A DNA stretch of 64,000 nucleotides from a bacterium (GTDB lineage: Bacteria; Desulfobacterota; Binatia; HRBIN30; CADEER01): NCBI GenBank assembly GCA_019637795.1, contig JAHBUY010000006.1, positions 178,330-242,329 of the forward strand. Direction: 5' to 3'. Positions within the stretch are counted from its first letter, which is position 1. The number at the start of each line of letters is the position of its first letter. The notes below the pieces were generated by a model. That model had not been told where the DNA came from. It worked only from the letters and a program-made list of their open reading frames with translations, and did not search any database. Both the position numbers and the translations under genes were made by a program. Positions 8,624-18,077 of the stretch are shown piece after piece.

Positions 8624-9583
8624 GTGACCTTCCCCGCCGTCTCCATCTGCCCCGCCGGCACGCTCGTCTGCGGCATGCAACTGCCGGTGGCCGCGCAGAG
8701 CGCCACCTTCGCGCAGCCGTGGGAGGCCACCGCCGGCCAGGCCGAGATGCGGCGCGTCGCCCACGCGGCCGACGCGGCGGGGCTCTTCTATCTCGCGGTG
8801 TCGGATCACGTGGCGGTGCCGCGCTCGCACGCGGCGGCGATGTCGACGACGTGGTACGACGCCGTCGCCACGCTCGGCTTCCTCGCCGCGGCGACGACGC
8901 GCGTCCGCCTGCTGTCGTACGTGTGGGTGGCGCCCTACCGGCATCCGCTGATCACCGCCAAGGCGTTCGCGACCCTCGATGCGCTGTCGGGCGGGCGGAT
9001 CATCCTCGGTGTCGGCGCCGGGCACGTCGAAGCGGAGTTCGCGGCGCTGGGCGTCGACTTCACGCGCCGCGGCGCCCTGCTCGACGAGGCCATCGATCTC
9101 ATCGTCGCCGCCTGGAGCGACGAGTACCCGACCTTCGCCGGCACGACGTGGCGCGTGCGCGACCTCGGCCAGCGCCCGCGCCCGCTGCAGCGGCCGCGAC
9201 CGCCGATCTGGGTCGGCGGCTCGACGCCGCCGGCGCTGCGCCGCGTCGCCGAGCGGGGCGACGGCTGGCTGCCGCAGGGCGTGCCGGAGATGGGCATGCC
9301 GGCGGCGATCGAGCTCATCCGGAACCACCGCCGGGCGCGCCGCGGCGAGGCGCCGCTCGACCTCGGGATGAACGCGCCCTGGCTCTACATCGGCCGCGCG
9401 CCGTTCGCCCTCGGTCCCAACGACCGCACCGGCTCGCCCGCCGAGCTGGCCGAGATCTTCCGCGGCATCAAGGCGCTCGGGGTCCAGCACTGCGGCATCC
9501 GATTCCGCAGCCGGAGCTGCGACGAGCTGTGCGACCAGATCGCGGCTTTCGGCGCCGACATCCTGCCACTGATCAACCAATGA
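8624..9583 (+). CDS. LLM class oxidoreductase, probable F420-dependent type
   Basis: 319 residues with a GTG start at 8624, 4 bp after the preceding stop. The motifs YLAVSDHVAVPRS, TTRVRLLSYVWVAPYRHP, LSGGRIILGVGAGHVE and RPRPPIWVGGSTPPALRRVAE are those of LLM-class F420-dependent oxidoreductases. It differs strongly from the neighbour upstream, so the pair is not a recent duplication. Its stop is immediately followed by hairpin element C. Confidence 0.9.
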   Translation: MTFPAVSICPAGTLVCGMQLPVAAQSATFAQPWEATAGQAEMRRVAHAADAAGLFYLAVSDHVAVPRSHAAAMSTTWYDAVATLGFLAAATTRVRLLSYVWVAPYRHPLITAKAFATLDALSGGRIILGVGAGHVEAEFAALGVDFTRRGALLDEAIDLIVAAWSDEYPTFAGTTWRVRDLGQRPRPLQRPRPPIWVGGSTPPALRRVAERGDGWLPQGVPEMGMPAAIELIRNHRRARRGEAPLDLGMNAPWLYIGRAPFALGPNDRTGSPAELAEIFRGIKALGVQHCGIRFRSRSCDELCDQIAAFGADILPLINQ

Positions 9584-9587
9584 CCAA

Positions 9588-9665
9588 TTTCACCGCGGAG
9601 ACGCGGAGGCACGGAGGCCTCGGACTGGCGGGCGATCGCCGCCCCTCCGCGTCCCTGCGGTGACA
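9588..9665. repeat. Inverted-repeat hairpin element C (short CACGGAG family)
   Basis: A shorter member of the same repeat family fills the 94-bp gap between two coupled-looking genes. The left arm TTTCACCGCGGAGACGCGG runs into CACGGAGG. The right arm (9644-9662) is its reverse complement at 17 of 19 positions. The right arm ends immediately before the AAGGAAAG ribosome-binding site of the next gene, so the hairpin could influence its translation. Confidence 0.6.
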
Positions 9666-9677
9666 GAAGGAAAGCAC

Positions 9678-10460
9678 ATGCTCTTGGAGAATCGCGTCGC
9701 CATCGTCTCCGGCATCGGCCCCGGCATGGGGCGCGACATCTCGCTGGCGTTGGCCCGGGAGGGAGCCGACGTCGTGCTGGCGGCGCGCGGCGTCGACAAG
9801 CTGGCGGCGGTGGGCGCCGAGGTGCGCGCCCTCGGTCGGCGGGCGGTCGAGGTGCCGACCGACATCGCCAGGGCGGAGGACAGCCGGCGGCTGGTGGACA
9901 CGGCGCTGAGGGAGCTCGGGCGCATCGACATTCTCGTCAACAACGCCTTCAGGGGCGGGGTCGAGCCGCTGTTCGCCGACATCGACCTCGCCGAGTGGCG
10001 CAAGGTGTTCGACGTCAACGTCTTCGGCGCCCTGCAGCTCACCCAGGCGGTCGTCACCCACATGCGCCAACGCGGCGGCGGCGGGTCGATCATCTTCATC
10101 AACTCGATGTCGATGCGGATCATCGAGCCGCGCTTCGCCAGCTACGCGTCGTCGAAGGGCGCGCTGATGGTCGCCGCCCAGTCGCTCGCCCGCGAGCTCG
10201 GGCCGGAGAAGATCCGCGTCAACAGCGTCGTCCCCGGCTACATCTGGGGCGCGGCGCTCGAGGGCTACTTCAACTCGCTCGCCAGGCAGCAGGGCGTCAC
10301 GCCGGACGACATCTACCGGCAGATCGCCGCGCGCACCGCGCTCAACCACATTCCGACATCGGAGGAGATCGCCGATGCGGTGCTCTTCTTCGCCTCCGAC
10401 CTGTCGCGCGTCGTCACCGGCCAGGCGCTCGACGTGAACGGCGGCCACTTCTTCCACTGA
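9678..10460 (+). CDS. Short-chain dehydrogenase/reductase (SDR)
   Basis: 260 residues from the ATG at 9678, chosen because GAAGGAAAG precedes it; an in-frame GTG at 9660 lies inside the repeat. Cofactor loop SGIGPGMGRD, NNAF motif (ILVNNAFRG), INSMS, and YASSKGA as the Y-x-x-x-K pair. SVVPGYIWG closes the active site and VTGQALDVNGG is the usual C-terminal signature. The region after PGYIWG is longer than in simple SDRs. It probably belongs to the same oxidative pathway as the two LLM genes upstream. Confidence 0.9.
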   Translation: MLLENRVAIVSGIGPGMGRDISLALAREGADVVLAARGVDKLAAVGAEVRALGRRAVEVPTDIARAEDSRRLVDTALRELGRIDILVNNAFRGGVEPLFADIDLAEWRKVFDVNVFGALQLTQAVVTHMRQRGGGGSIIFINSMSMRIIEPRFASYASSKGALMVAAQSLARELGPEKIRVNSVVPGYIWGAALEGYFNSLARQQGVTPDDIYRQIAARTALNHIPTSEEIADAVLFFASDLSRVVTGQALDVNGGHFFH

Positions 10461-10508
10461 ACGCGGCGGCGCGACGCGCGCGGCGCGCCGCGGCCGCGCC
10501 GGCGGCGG

Positions 10509-10733
10509 CTATTCGGCGCACAGGGCTTTGTTGGGCACCTCCTTGCCGCCGGCGGCCGCGCACGCCTTCGCGTCCATGCAGTCGAGCGCGGTGGCGCCGT
10601 CCTGCAGATAGCGGCAACAGACCTGGGCGTCGGTGCAGCCGCCCTTGGTCTTGGCGTCGGAGTGCGTCGCCCAGAGTGCGCCGGCGAGCGCCAGCGCCAA
10701 CGCCGCGGTGGTCAGGATCGTGGATCGCGTCAT
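10509..10733 (-). CDS. Small secreted Cys-rich protein
   Basis: 74 residues. It has a strong RBS (AGGAGGAGG) and a signal peptide (TTAALALALAGALWATHSDA). The mature part of ~47 residues has six Cys (C33, C39, C40, C52, C58, C72). Size, signal peptide, Lys/Gly content and Cys spacing resemble the putative bufferin precursor at 30815, but no DUF692 enzyme is adjacent. It could be a small periplasmic metal-binding or disulfide-stabilised protein. No family is recognised with certainty. Confidence 0.75.
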   Translation of the reverse strand: MTRSTILTTAALALALAGALWATHSDAKTKGGCTDAQVCCRYLQDGATALDCMDAKACAAAGGKEVPNKALCAE

Positions 10734-10789
10734 GGGGTCCTCCTCCTGGGTTCGCCGTGCATGTAGCGGAGCGCCGACGAAGCGCCAGC

Positions 10790-10815
10790 CGTCTCCGCCT
10801 CTGTGGCCTCCGTGG
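10790..10815. repeat. Fragment of CACGGAG-family repeat
   Basis: The stretch TCTCCGCCTCTGTGGCCTCC followed by GTGGAC resembles the right arm of elements A and B (CTCCGTG units ending in CCTCCGTGG) but has no inverted partner nearby. It sits between the small Cys-rich gene and the next + strand gene. Probably a solo or decayed arm. Confidence 0.4.
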
Positions 10816-10842
10816 ACGATCCGTAGTACAGCGCGCCGCGTG

Positions 10843-11769
10843 ATGATGGGGCGTTGGAGGATGCTGGTCGCGCTGGCGGCGCTGTGCGGCGTCCAGGCGC
10901 TCGCCCAGGACGCGGGCACGCTCACCGCCGAGCCGTTGCCCGACGGCGCGCCGGCGCAGACGGCGACGAGCGTTGCCGATACGCCGACGCGTCGACCGAC
11001 GCGCCGCGCCACCGCCACCGCCACCGATACCGCGGTCGCGACCGCGCCGCCGACCGACACCCCGGCCGACACGCCGACCGCGGCGCCACCCAGCGCGACG
11101 CCCACCGCCGAGCCGACGCTCACCCCCACCCGCATCGCCGCGCTCCCGCCGACCATGCCGCCGGCCCCGCCGGTCGCCGCGCTGCCGGCAGGCGCGGCGC
11201 TCGGCGCGCTCGACCCCGGCCTGCTGCACGTCGTGCTCGGCGTGCTCCTCGCCCTGCTCTCCGCCTGGCTCGGCGCCCGCCTCGCTCGCGCCGGCGAACG
11301 CCGCGAACGCCAGCGCGCCCGCCGCGCACTCGCCAGCGCCATGCTCCTCGAGCTGCGGCGCATCGACGCCGTCCTGCGCCGGGTCGTGGCGCTCGACACG
11401 CCGACCTCGTTCCCCTCCCTCGACCATCCCATCATCGAGGGCGCGCTGCGCGACCTGACCCTCTTCAACGCCGAGACGGCGGCGCGCATCGCCCAGTTCC
11501 ACGGCGCCCTGCGCGGCATCCAGCACGAGGTCGCCGACTATCGCGACAATCCGCTGCGCTGGGCGGGTCGCCTCGGCGAGCTCAACCAGATCATCAGAAG
11601 CCGGGCCGCCGCGGCGTGCCGCGCCGTCCCGGAGCTGCTGAAGTCACTCGAGCGCTCCGGCGGCGCGCGACCGCCACACCTCGGCGAGCCGGCGCCCGCC
11701 GGCGGGCAGCGCGCCGAGCTGCCACCACCACCTTTCGGCGCCACCGACGGCGACGACTGGACCCTCTGA
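10843..11769 (+). CDS. Membrane-anchored protein with periplasmic Pro/Thr-rich linker
   Basis: 308 residues from an ATG-ATG pair at 10843. A signal peptide (residues ~5-22) is followed by a ~90-residue low-complexity region of TPT/ATAT repeats and a transmembrane helix at ~125-147 (LLHVVLGVLLALLSAWLGAR). A very basic juxtamembrane stretch (GERRERQRARR) then leads into a ~140-residue helical domain. The positive charges after the helix place the helical domain in the cytoplasm. The function is unknown. TPT linkers recur in the secreted proteins at 21407 and 36857, pointing to a lineage-specific export style. Confidence 0.7.
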   Translation: MMGRWRMLVALAALCGVQALAQDAGTLTAEPLPDGAPAQTATSVADTPTRRPTRRATATATDTAVATAPPTDTPADTPTAAPPSATPTAEPTLTPTRIAALPPTMPPAPPVAALPAGAALGALDPGLLHVVLGVLLALLSAWLGARLARAGERRERQRARRALASAMLLELRRIDAVLRRVVALDTPTSFPSLDHPIIEGALRDLTLFNAETAARIAQFHGALRGIQHEVADYRDNPLRWAGRLGELNQIIRSRAAAACRAVPELLKSLERSGGARPPHLGEPAPAGGQRAELPPPPFGATDGDDWTL

Positions 11770-12131
11770 ACGGCGCCCCGTTGTCAGGATGGCGCGCCCA
11801 GTTAGGGTTAACCCGAATACTTATCCACTGACCGGTAGCCGTTCTTCCAATCGCGACCGAGTTGGCCACACCTTTCTGTGGATAACCTGTTGACTACGAT
11901 TGCCGGAGCCTTTCCAGCGTAGGCCCAGAGTTGAATTGCCCACACAATGGGCATCGACGGACCAAGGATAAATCGCGAATAATCAGCAACTTGCCGCTAT
12001 CACCTCAGAAAGAATCGGCAACCCATCATCGAACCGCCAAAATCCTTAATCGTGCCGCAACAGAGTGGAGAAAGTCCGTGCAGCGGATCGGATCTGGCCG
12101 CGATTTTGCCAGCTTCAATAAGGAGCCATGA
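11770..12131. other. AT-richer intergenic region with palindromes
   Basis: A 362-bp gap visibly richer in A/T than its surroundings. It holds a perfect palindrome GGGTTAACCC (11805-11814), two DnaA-box-like 9-mers (separate entry) and a 6-bp inverted repeat TGCCCA/TGGGCA around CACAA (11937-11953). A TTGACT hexamer lies at 11890 without a good -10. It presumably contains the promoter of the lipoprotein gene at 12132. No coding sequence is recognised. Confidence 0.5.
11821..11885. promoter_or_regulatory. Two inverted DnaA-box-like sequences
   Basis: TTATCCACT (11821-11829) matches the DnaA box consensus TTATCCACA at eight of nine positions. TGTGGATAA (11877-11885) is the exact consensus on the opposite strand. 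They face each other 47 bp apart inside the AT-richer gap. No dnaA, dnaN, rpmH or parAB genes adjoin, so an origin is not established; a DnaA-regulated promoter is equally possible. Confidence 0.45.
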
Positions 12132-12677
12132 ATGACTGTTCGGTCGCGATTAATCGTGGCGGTAGCCGTCATGAGCTGCTTCCTCGGCTGCATTCGTGGC
12201 GGGGAGTCGGCTGGAACGCCGCTCGACGTCAAAGGCCTGCGAATCGAGTTGCCGGCCGGATGGATGTCGGTGCCGCCGGCCTCGTCGATGCGCGCCGCGC
12301 AGGCGATCATCGCTGGGCCGGGAGGGCCCGCCGAGTTGGCGGTGTTCCACTTCGGCGCCGGCCAGGGCGGAGACATCGATGCCAACATCCAGCGCTGGAT
12401 CTCCCAGATCACGCCGGATCCTGGGACCGGCCCGCAGCGCGAGACCTTCGAGACCACCGGCGGCCTGCGGGTCACCTGGGTCGACGCCGAGGGCACGCTG
12501 CAGCCGGGTCAGATGGGGATGGGGCCGGCGACGGCGCAGCCGCACTCGCGGCTGCTCGGCGCGGTCATCGAGGGCGAGGGCGGGCCCTGGTTCTTCAAGG
12601 CTACCGGTCCCGACCTGACGCTCGCCGGCCAGCGCCTCGCCTTCCGCGGCATGTTGCAGCGGGCGCGCCTCGAGTAG
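12132..12677 (+). CDS. Putative secreted lipoprotein, function unknown
   Basis: 181 residues. AGGAG lies six bases before the ATG. The N-terminus has a hydrophobic h-region ending SCFLGC, a loose lipobox, so membrane anchoring is plausible but not certain. The mature domain (~27-181) has mixed alpha/beta character, with the segment SSMRAAQAIIAGPGGPAE. Similar small lipoproteins occur in Planctomycetes as far as I recall, without a known function. It is convergent with the FIST gene. Confidence 0.72.
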   Translation: MTVRSRLIVAVAVMSCFLGCIRGGESAGTPLDVKGLRIELPAGWMSVPPASSMRAAQAIIAGPGGPAELAVFHFGAGQGGDIDANIQRWISQITPDPGTGPQRETFETTGGLRVTWVDAEGTLQPGQMGMGPATAQPHSRLLGAVIEGEGGPWFFKATGPDLTLAGQRLAFRGMLQRARLE

Positions 12678-12774
12678 CGGTCGGCGGGCAGGCCGACGCG
12701 TCCCTGCGACGCCCTTCGTTCCGACCGTCGACGACCGGAGCTGGCCTGCCGTTCGTGGCGCCCCCCAACGGGCG

Positions 12775-13959
12775 TCACACTTCGCGGCCGCGGAAGAGCG
12801 CGAAGGCGCTGGTGTAGCCGTGCAGGAAGGTGCCGCCGTGCACCGGTCCGATCTCGCCGTTGCAGAAGAAGCCGCCGAGCGGGACGTCGCCGAGGTAGCG
12901 GCGGAAGAGCTCGCTGTCGTGATCGGGGCGGCCGTACAGGAACTGACCGCGACCGAGGCAGGAGAACAGCAGGGAGCCCGGGGTCGGTGGCGGATCCGCC
13001 CGGCAGTATCGCTGTAGCAGGGCTTCGAGATCGTGCGCCGAGGTCTCGGCGTCACGCAGGTGGAACTGCACGACCGCGTTGGGGTCGACGAGGGCGCCGA
13101 TCGCCAGCGCCCCCGACGCCTGATCGATGCCGATCAGGTTGCGGATGAGGAAGTCGCCCTGCCCGTACTGCTGGCGATCCTCCCGCATGACGATGCCGAC
13201 GAACAGCGAGTGGCGGGCGAGCTGGCGGTCGCGCGGATCGAGTCGGTCGTGCAGCTCCTGCAGGACGGCGAGCGGCGAGCGGCCGTCGAGGGCGCGGATG
13301 ACGTTGCGCTCGCCGGCGGTGACGAACATCGGCTCGCCCACCGGCCGGCAGCCCTGGGCGACGATGGTGTCGACGGCCACGTTGCCGCTCAGGGCGACGC
13401 CGACGGCGCCGCTGCGGTGCACGCGCTCGCCGAGAAACAGCGCGTTGCTGCCGGCGTCGCGGCCGCCGCTGGCGATGCCGCCGACGGTCGTGCTGCCGGG
13501 ATAGGCGCGGTCGAGGCCGCGGATCAGGCTCTCGGTGTCGAAGGTGAAGGGATCGGAGAGCACCACGAACTGCGGCGCGGAGGCGGAATCGACCGCGACC
13601 AGGCGCGCCAGCGCCTCCGGCTCGCTCTCCGGCGCCGGCACCGCGTCGTTGGTGAGGTGGAACGGCGCCATCGCCACCCCGGGAAGATACGCCGCGGTCA
13701 GCGACACGCCGGGGCGCCGCTCGATCTCGCGCCCGCCGCCGATCACGCCGCCGCCCGAGCAGCCGAGCAGCAGCGCCCCCGGCAGGGCCTCGGCGATGCG
13801 CGCCGGGATGCGGTCGTGTTCCGCCGCGTGGTGCGGCGAAATGAACGCGAGCACCAGCGTCGGCCGGCAACCGCCGAGCGCATCGCGGAGCACGCCGGCG
13901 GCCCGCTCGATCGCTCGCTCGAGCCGCGCTTCCTCGCTCGCTGCCGATGCCCACTTCAT
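12775..13959 (-). CDS. FIST domain protein (FIST N + FIST C)
   Basis: 394 residues from the ATG at 13959; an in-frame TTG at 13995 is an alternative. The N-terminal half (LLGCSGGGVIGGG, ALLLGC) and the sequence STTVGGIASGG mark the FIST N domain. The C-terminal half (LFVGIVMRED, LLFSCLGRGQFLYG, VPLGGFFCNGEIGPVHG, LHGYTSAFALF) is FIST C. FIST proteins are predicted small-ligand (amino-acid) sensors usually linked to kinases or methyl-accepting proteins. Here it stands alone, convergent with the lipoprotein gene. Confidence 0.9.
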   Translation of the reverse strand: MKWASAASEEARLERAIERAAGVLRDALGGCRPTLVLAFISPHHAAEHDRIPARIAEALPGALLLGCSGGGVIGGGREIERRPGVSLTAAYLPGVAMAPFHLTNDAVPAPESEPEALARLVAVDSASAPQFVVLSDPFTFDTESLIRGLDRAYPGSTTVGGIASGGRDAGSNALFLGERVHRSGAVGVALSGNVAVDTIVAQGCRPVGEPMFVTAGERNVIRALDGRSPLAVLQELHDRLDPRDRQLARHSLFVGIVMREDRQQYGQGDFLIRNLIGIDQASGALAIGALVDPNAVVQFHLRDAETSAHDLEALLQRYCRADPPPTPGSLLFSCLGRGQFLYGRPDHDSELFRRYLGDVPLGGFFCNGEIGPVHGGTFLHGYTSAFALFRGREV

Positions 13960-14112
13960 GCCGTGCTGCGCGCTCCAGCCGCGAGTGTAGCGCAATCGCG
14001 CCGCCTCGCAGCCCCCGCCGCCCTCTCATCTGCGATCGCCCCCGGCGCCGGGAGGGCCGCTGGCTACCGCGTCACGCATGCGCTACGTGTCTCCGCTTCC
14101 ACAGGAGACGCC

Positions 14113-15783
<1,671 letters not shown>

Positions 15784-15862
15784 GGAAGAAAGGGTTGGCG
15801 GCCATGGAGATCGGGCGCTCTTCTCCCCAGCCCGCAACCCCGACCTCCCAATCCCTGCAGCA

Positions 15863-16579
15863 ATGATCACCATCTTCACCGACGGCGCCGCCAAGGGAAA
15901 TCCCGGCCCCGGCGGTTGGGGGGCGATCGTCGCCACCGAGGAGCGGGTGCGCGAGCTCGGCGACGGGGCGCCGCACACCACCAACAACAAGATGGAGCTC
16001 ACCGGGGTGATCGAGGCGCTGCGCGCGGCGCGCGGGGTGGAGGGAAAGATCGAGCTGCACACCGACTCGACCTACGTCATCCGCGGCATCACCGAGTGGA
16101 TCCATGGCTGGCGGCGCCGCGGCTGGCGGACCGCCGAGGGACAGCCGGTGCTCAACCGCGAGCTCTGGGAGGCGCTGGCCCTCGAGGTCGCCGGGCGCGG
16201 GCGGGGCGGCATCCACTGGCACTACGTGCGCGGCCACTCCGCCATCCCCGGCAACGAGCGCTGCGACGAGATCGCCACCGGATTCGCCGCCGGCGAGCGC
16301 CCGGACCTCTACGACGGACCGCGCGCCGGCTACCCCGTCGCCATCCACGAGCGCCCCGCGGACACCTCGGTGCCGAAGCGGAGCAGCGGCAGCGGCAACA
16401 GCAAGTCCGCTCCCGCCTACGCCTACCTCAGCCTGGTCGGCGGCGTCGCCATGCGCCATCCGACCTGGGCCGAGTGCGAGCGCCGGGTGCGCGGCGTCTC
16501 CGGCGCCCGCTTCAAGAAGGCCACCAGCGCCGACGACGAGGCCGCCATCCTGCGCGCCTGGGGCGCGTCGCTGAAATAG
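15863..16579 (+). CDS. rnhA: Ribonuclease HI with C-terminal hybrid-binding-like extension
   Basis: 238 residues versus ~155 for E. coli RNase HI. Residues 1-145 hold the full catalytic set: D7 (FTDGAAKGNPG), E45 (NNKMEL), D68 (HTDSTYV) and D135 (NERCDEIA). RGHS and WIHGWRRRGW also match RNase HI. A Ser/Lys-rich linker leads to residues ~185-235 (YLSLVGGVAMRHPTWAEC, VRGVSGARFKKA), which resemble the hybrid-binding/viroplasmin domain normally N-terminal in eukaryotic RNase H1. It degrades RNA in RNA:DNA hybrids; the extension may raise substrate affinity. Confidence 0.92.
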   Translation: MITIFTDGAAKGNPGPGGWGAIVATEERVRELGDGAPHTTNNKMELTGVIEALRAARGVEGKIELHTDSTYVIRGITEWIHGWRRRGWRTAEGQPVLNRELWEALALEVAGRGRGGIHWHYVRGHSAIPGNERCDEIATGFAAGERPDLYDGPRAGYPVAIHERPADTSVPKRSSGSGNSKSAPAYAYLSLVGGVAMRHPTWAECERRVRGVSGARFKKATSADDEAAILRAWGASLK

Positions 16580-16725
16580 GTTGCCGCTGCCGTGGCGCTG
16601 CTGGGGTGAACAGTCGCGATCCCCAACCGCGCACCGGCCCTTCCTCGGCCACCCGACGCCGCATCCCATTCCGGCGCGACGCCGGCGCTGTGGCGTCGCC
16701 CGCCGATCGGCACTAGAACACCCCC

Positions 16726-18051
16726 GTGAGCGGCGCGCCGGCGGCACCCACCCCTCCCGAGATGCTCGCCGAGCTGCGCGGGGTGGGCAAGTCGTACGCC
16801 AGCGACGGCCGCGCCCTGCCGGTGCTGCGCGACGTCAGCCTGGCGATCCCCGCCGGCGAGGTGGTCGCCGTCCTCGGGCCGTCGGGCTGCGGCAAGTCGA
16901 CGCTGCTGCGCATCCTCACCGGGCTGATTCCGCCGACCACAGGCGAGGTGCTCTGCCACGGCCAACCGCTGCGCGGGTTCCACCCCGGCGCCGCGATCGT
17001 CTTCCAGAGCTTCGCGCTCTACCCGTGGCTCACCGTCGCCGACAACGTCGGCGTCGGCCTCTATCGCCGCGGCCTCGCCGCCGCCGAGGCGCGGCAGCGC
17101 GTCGGCCACGCCATCGACCTCGTCGGCCTCGAGGGCTTCGAGGAGGCGTATCCGAAGGAGCTGTCGGGCGGCATGAAGCAGCGCGTCGGCATCGCCAGGG
17201 CGCTGGTCGGCGGGCCGGAGCTGCTGTGCATGGACGAGCCCTTCTCGGCGCTCGACGTGCTGACCGCGGAGGCGCTGCGCTCCGAGGTCTACGGCCTGTG
17301 GTCGCGCGGCAGCATGGGCCTGAAGAGCCTGTTGCTGATCACCCACCTGATCGAGGAGGCGGTGTTCCTCGCCGATCGCATCCTCATCATGGCCGCCAAC
17401 CCGGGGAGCGTGAAGCAGGTGCTGGTGAACGAGCTGCCGCACCCGCGCGAGTACCGCGATCCGGCATTCCTCGAGCTGGTCGACGAGATCCACGCCGCGA
17501 TCACCGCGATCCACCTGCCCGACGAGCGCCGCGCCGCCGGCCGGCCACGCCTCGAGCCGGTGCCCAACGTCTCGGTCAACGAGGTCATCGGCCTGCTCGA
17601 GGTGGTGCACGACCACGGCGACCGCATCGACCTCTTCGAGCTGGCGAACCGCCTGCGGCTCGACCTCGGACGCAGCATCCTCGTGGTCAAGGCGGCCGAG
17701 CTGCTCGAGCTGGTGGCGACCCCGAAGCAGGACGTCCTGGTGACGCCGGTCGGCCGCGAGCTCGTCGCCAGCGACGAGAACGGCCGCAAGCGCCTCTTCC
17801 AGCGCCAACTGCTGCGCACCCCGACCTTCGCCTTCCTGTTCGATCGCCTGCGCCAGGCCCCCGGCGCGCGCCTGCCGGCCGACGTGGTGCGCGAGGAGCT
17901 CGCCTGCTTCGTGCCCAACGAATCGACGCCGGAGCTGTTCGACGCCATCGTCACCTGGAGCCGTTACGGCGAGCTGCTGCGCTACGACGCCAGCGACGAC
18001 GCGCTGTTCCTCGACCCGGAATCGGCGGCGCCACCCGACGCGCCGCGCTGA
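16726..18051 (+). CDS. ABC transporter ATP-binding protein, NitT/TauT type with C-terminal AAA-associated domain
   Basis: 441 residues; GTG start. Residues ~12-235 are a NitT/TauT-class ATPase: Walker A GPSGCGKST (51-59), Q-loop FQSFALYPWLTV, signature LSGGMKQRVGIAR, and Walker B LLCMDEPFSALD. Residues ~285-430 form a helical winged domain (NEVIGLLEVVHDHGDRIDLF, PVGRELVASDENGRK) matching the AAA-associated C-terminal domain. It pairs with the fused permease 26 bp downstream. No substrate-binding protein is encoded nearby, so the substrate is unknown; aliphatic sulfonate, nitrate/cyanate or metal-chelate are typical of the class. Confidence 0.92.
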   Translation: MSGAPAAPTPPEMLAELRGVGKSYASDGRALPVLRDVSLAIPAGEVVAVLGPSGCGKSTLLRILTGLIPPTTGEVLCHGQPLRGFHPGAAIVFQSFALYPWLTVADNVGVGLYRRGLAAAEARQRVGHAIDLVGLEGFEEAYPKELSGGMKQRVGIARALVGGPELLCMDEPFSALDVLTAEALRSEVYGLWSRGSMGLKSLLLITHLIEEAVFLADRILIMAANPGSVKQVLVNELPHPREYRDPAFLELVDEIHAAITAIHLPDERRAAGRPRLEPVPNVSVNEVIGLLEVVHDHGDRIDLFELANRLRLDLGRSILVVKAAELLELVATPKQDVLVTPVGRELVASDENGRKRLFQRQLLRTPTFAFLFDRLRQAPGARLPADVVREELACFVPNESTPELFDAIVTWSRYGELLRYDASDDALFLDPESAAPPDAPR

Positions 18052-18077
18052 CGCCGCGCCCCACCCGAGGCTGGCCG

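Noticed and set aside
13033..14112. A + strand extension upstream of ettA overlapping the FIST gene
   Set aside because: The extra ~360 residues are antisense shadow; the GTG at 14113 with AGGAG gives exactly EttA length.
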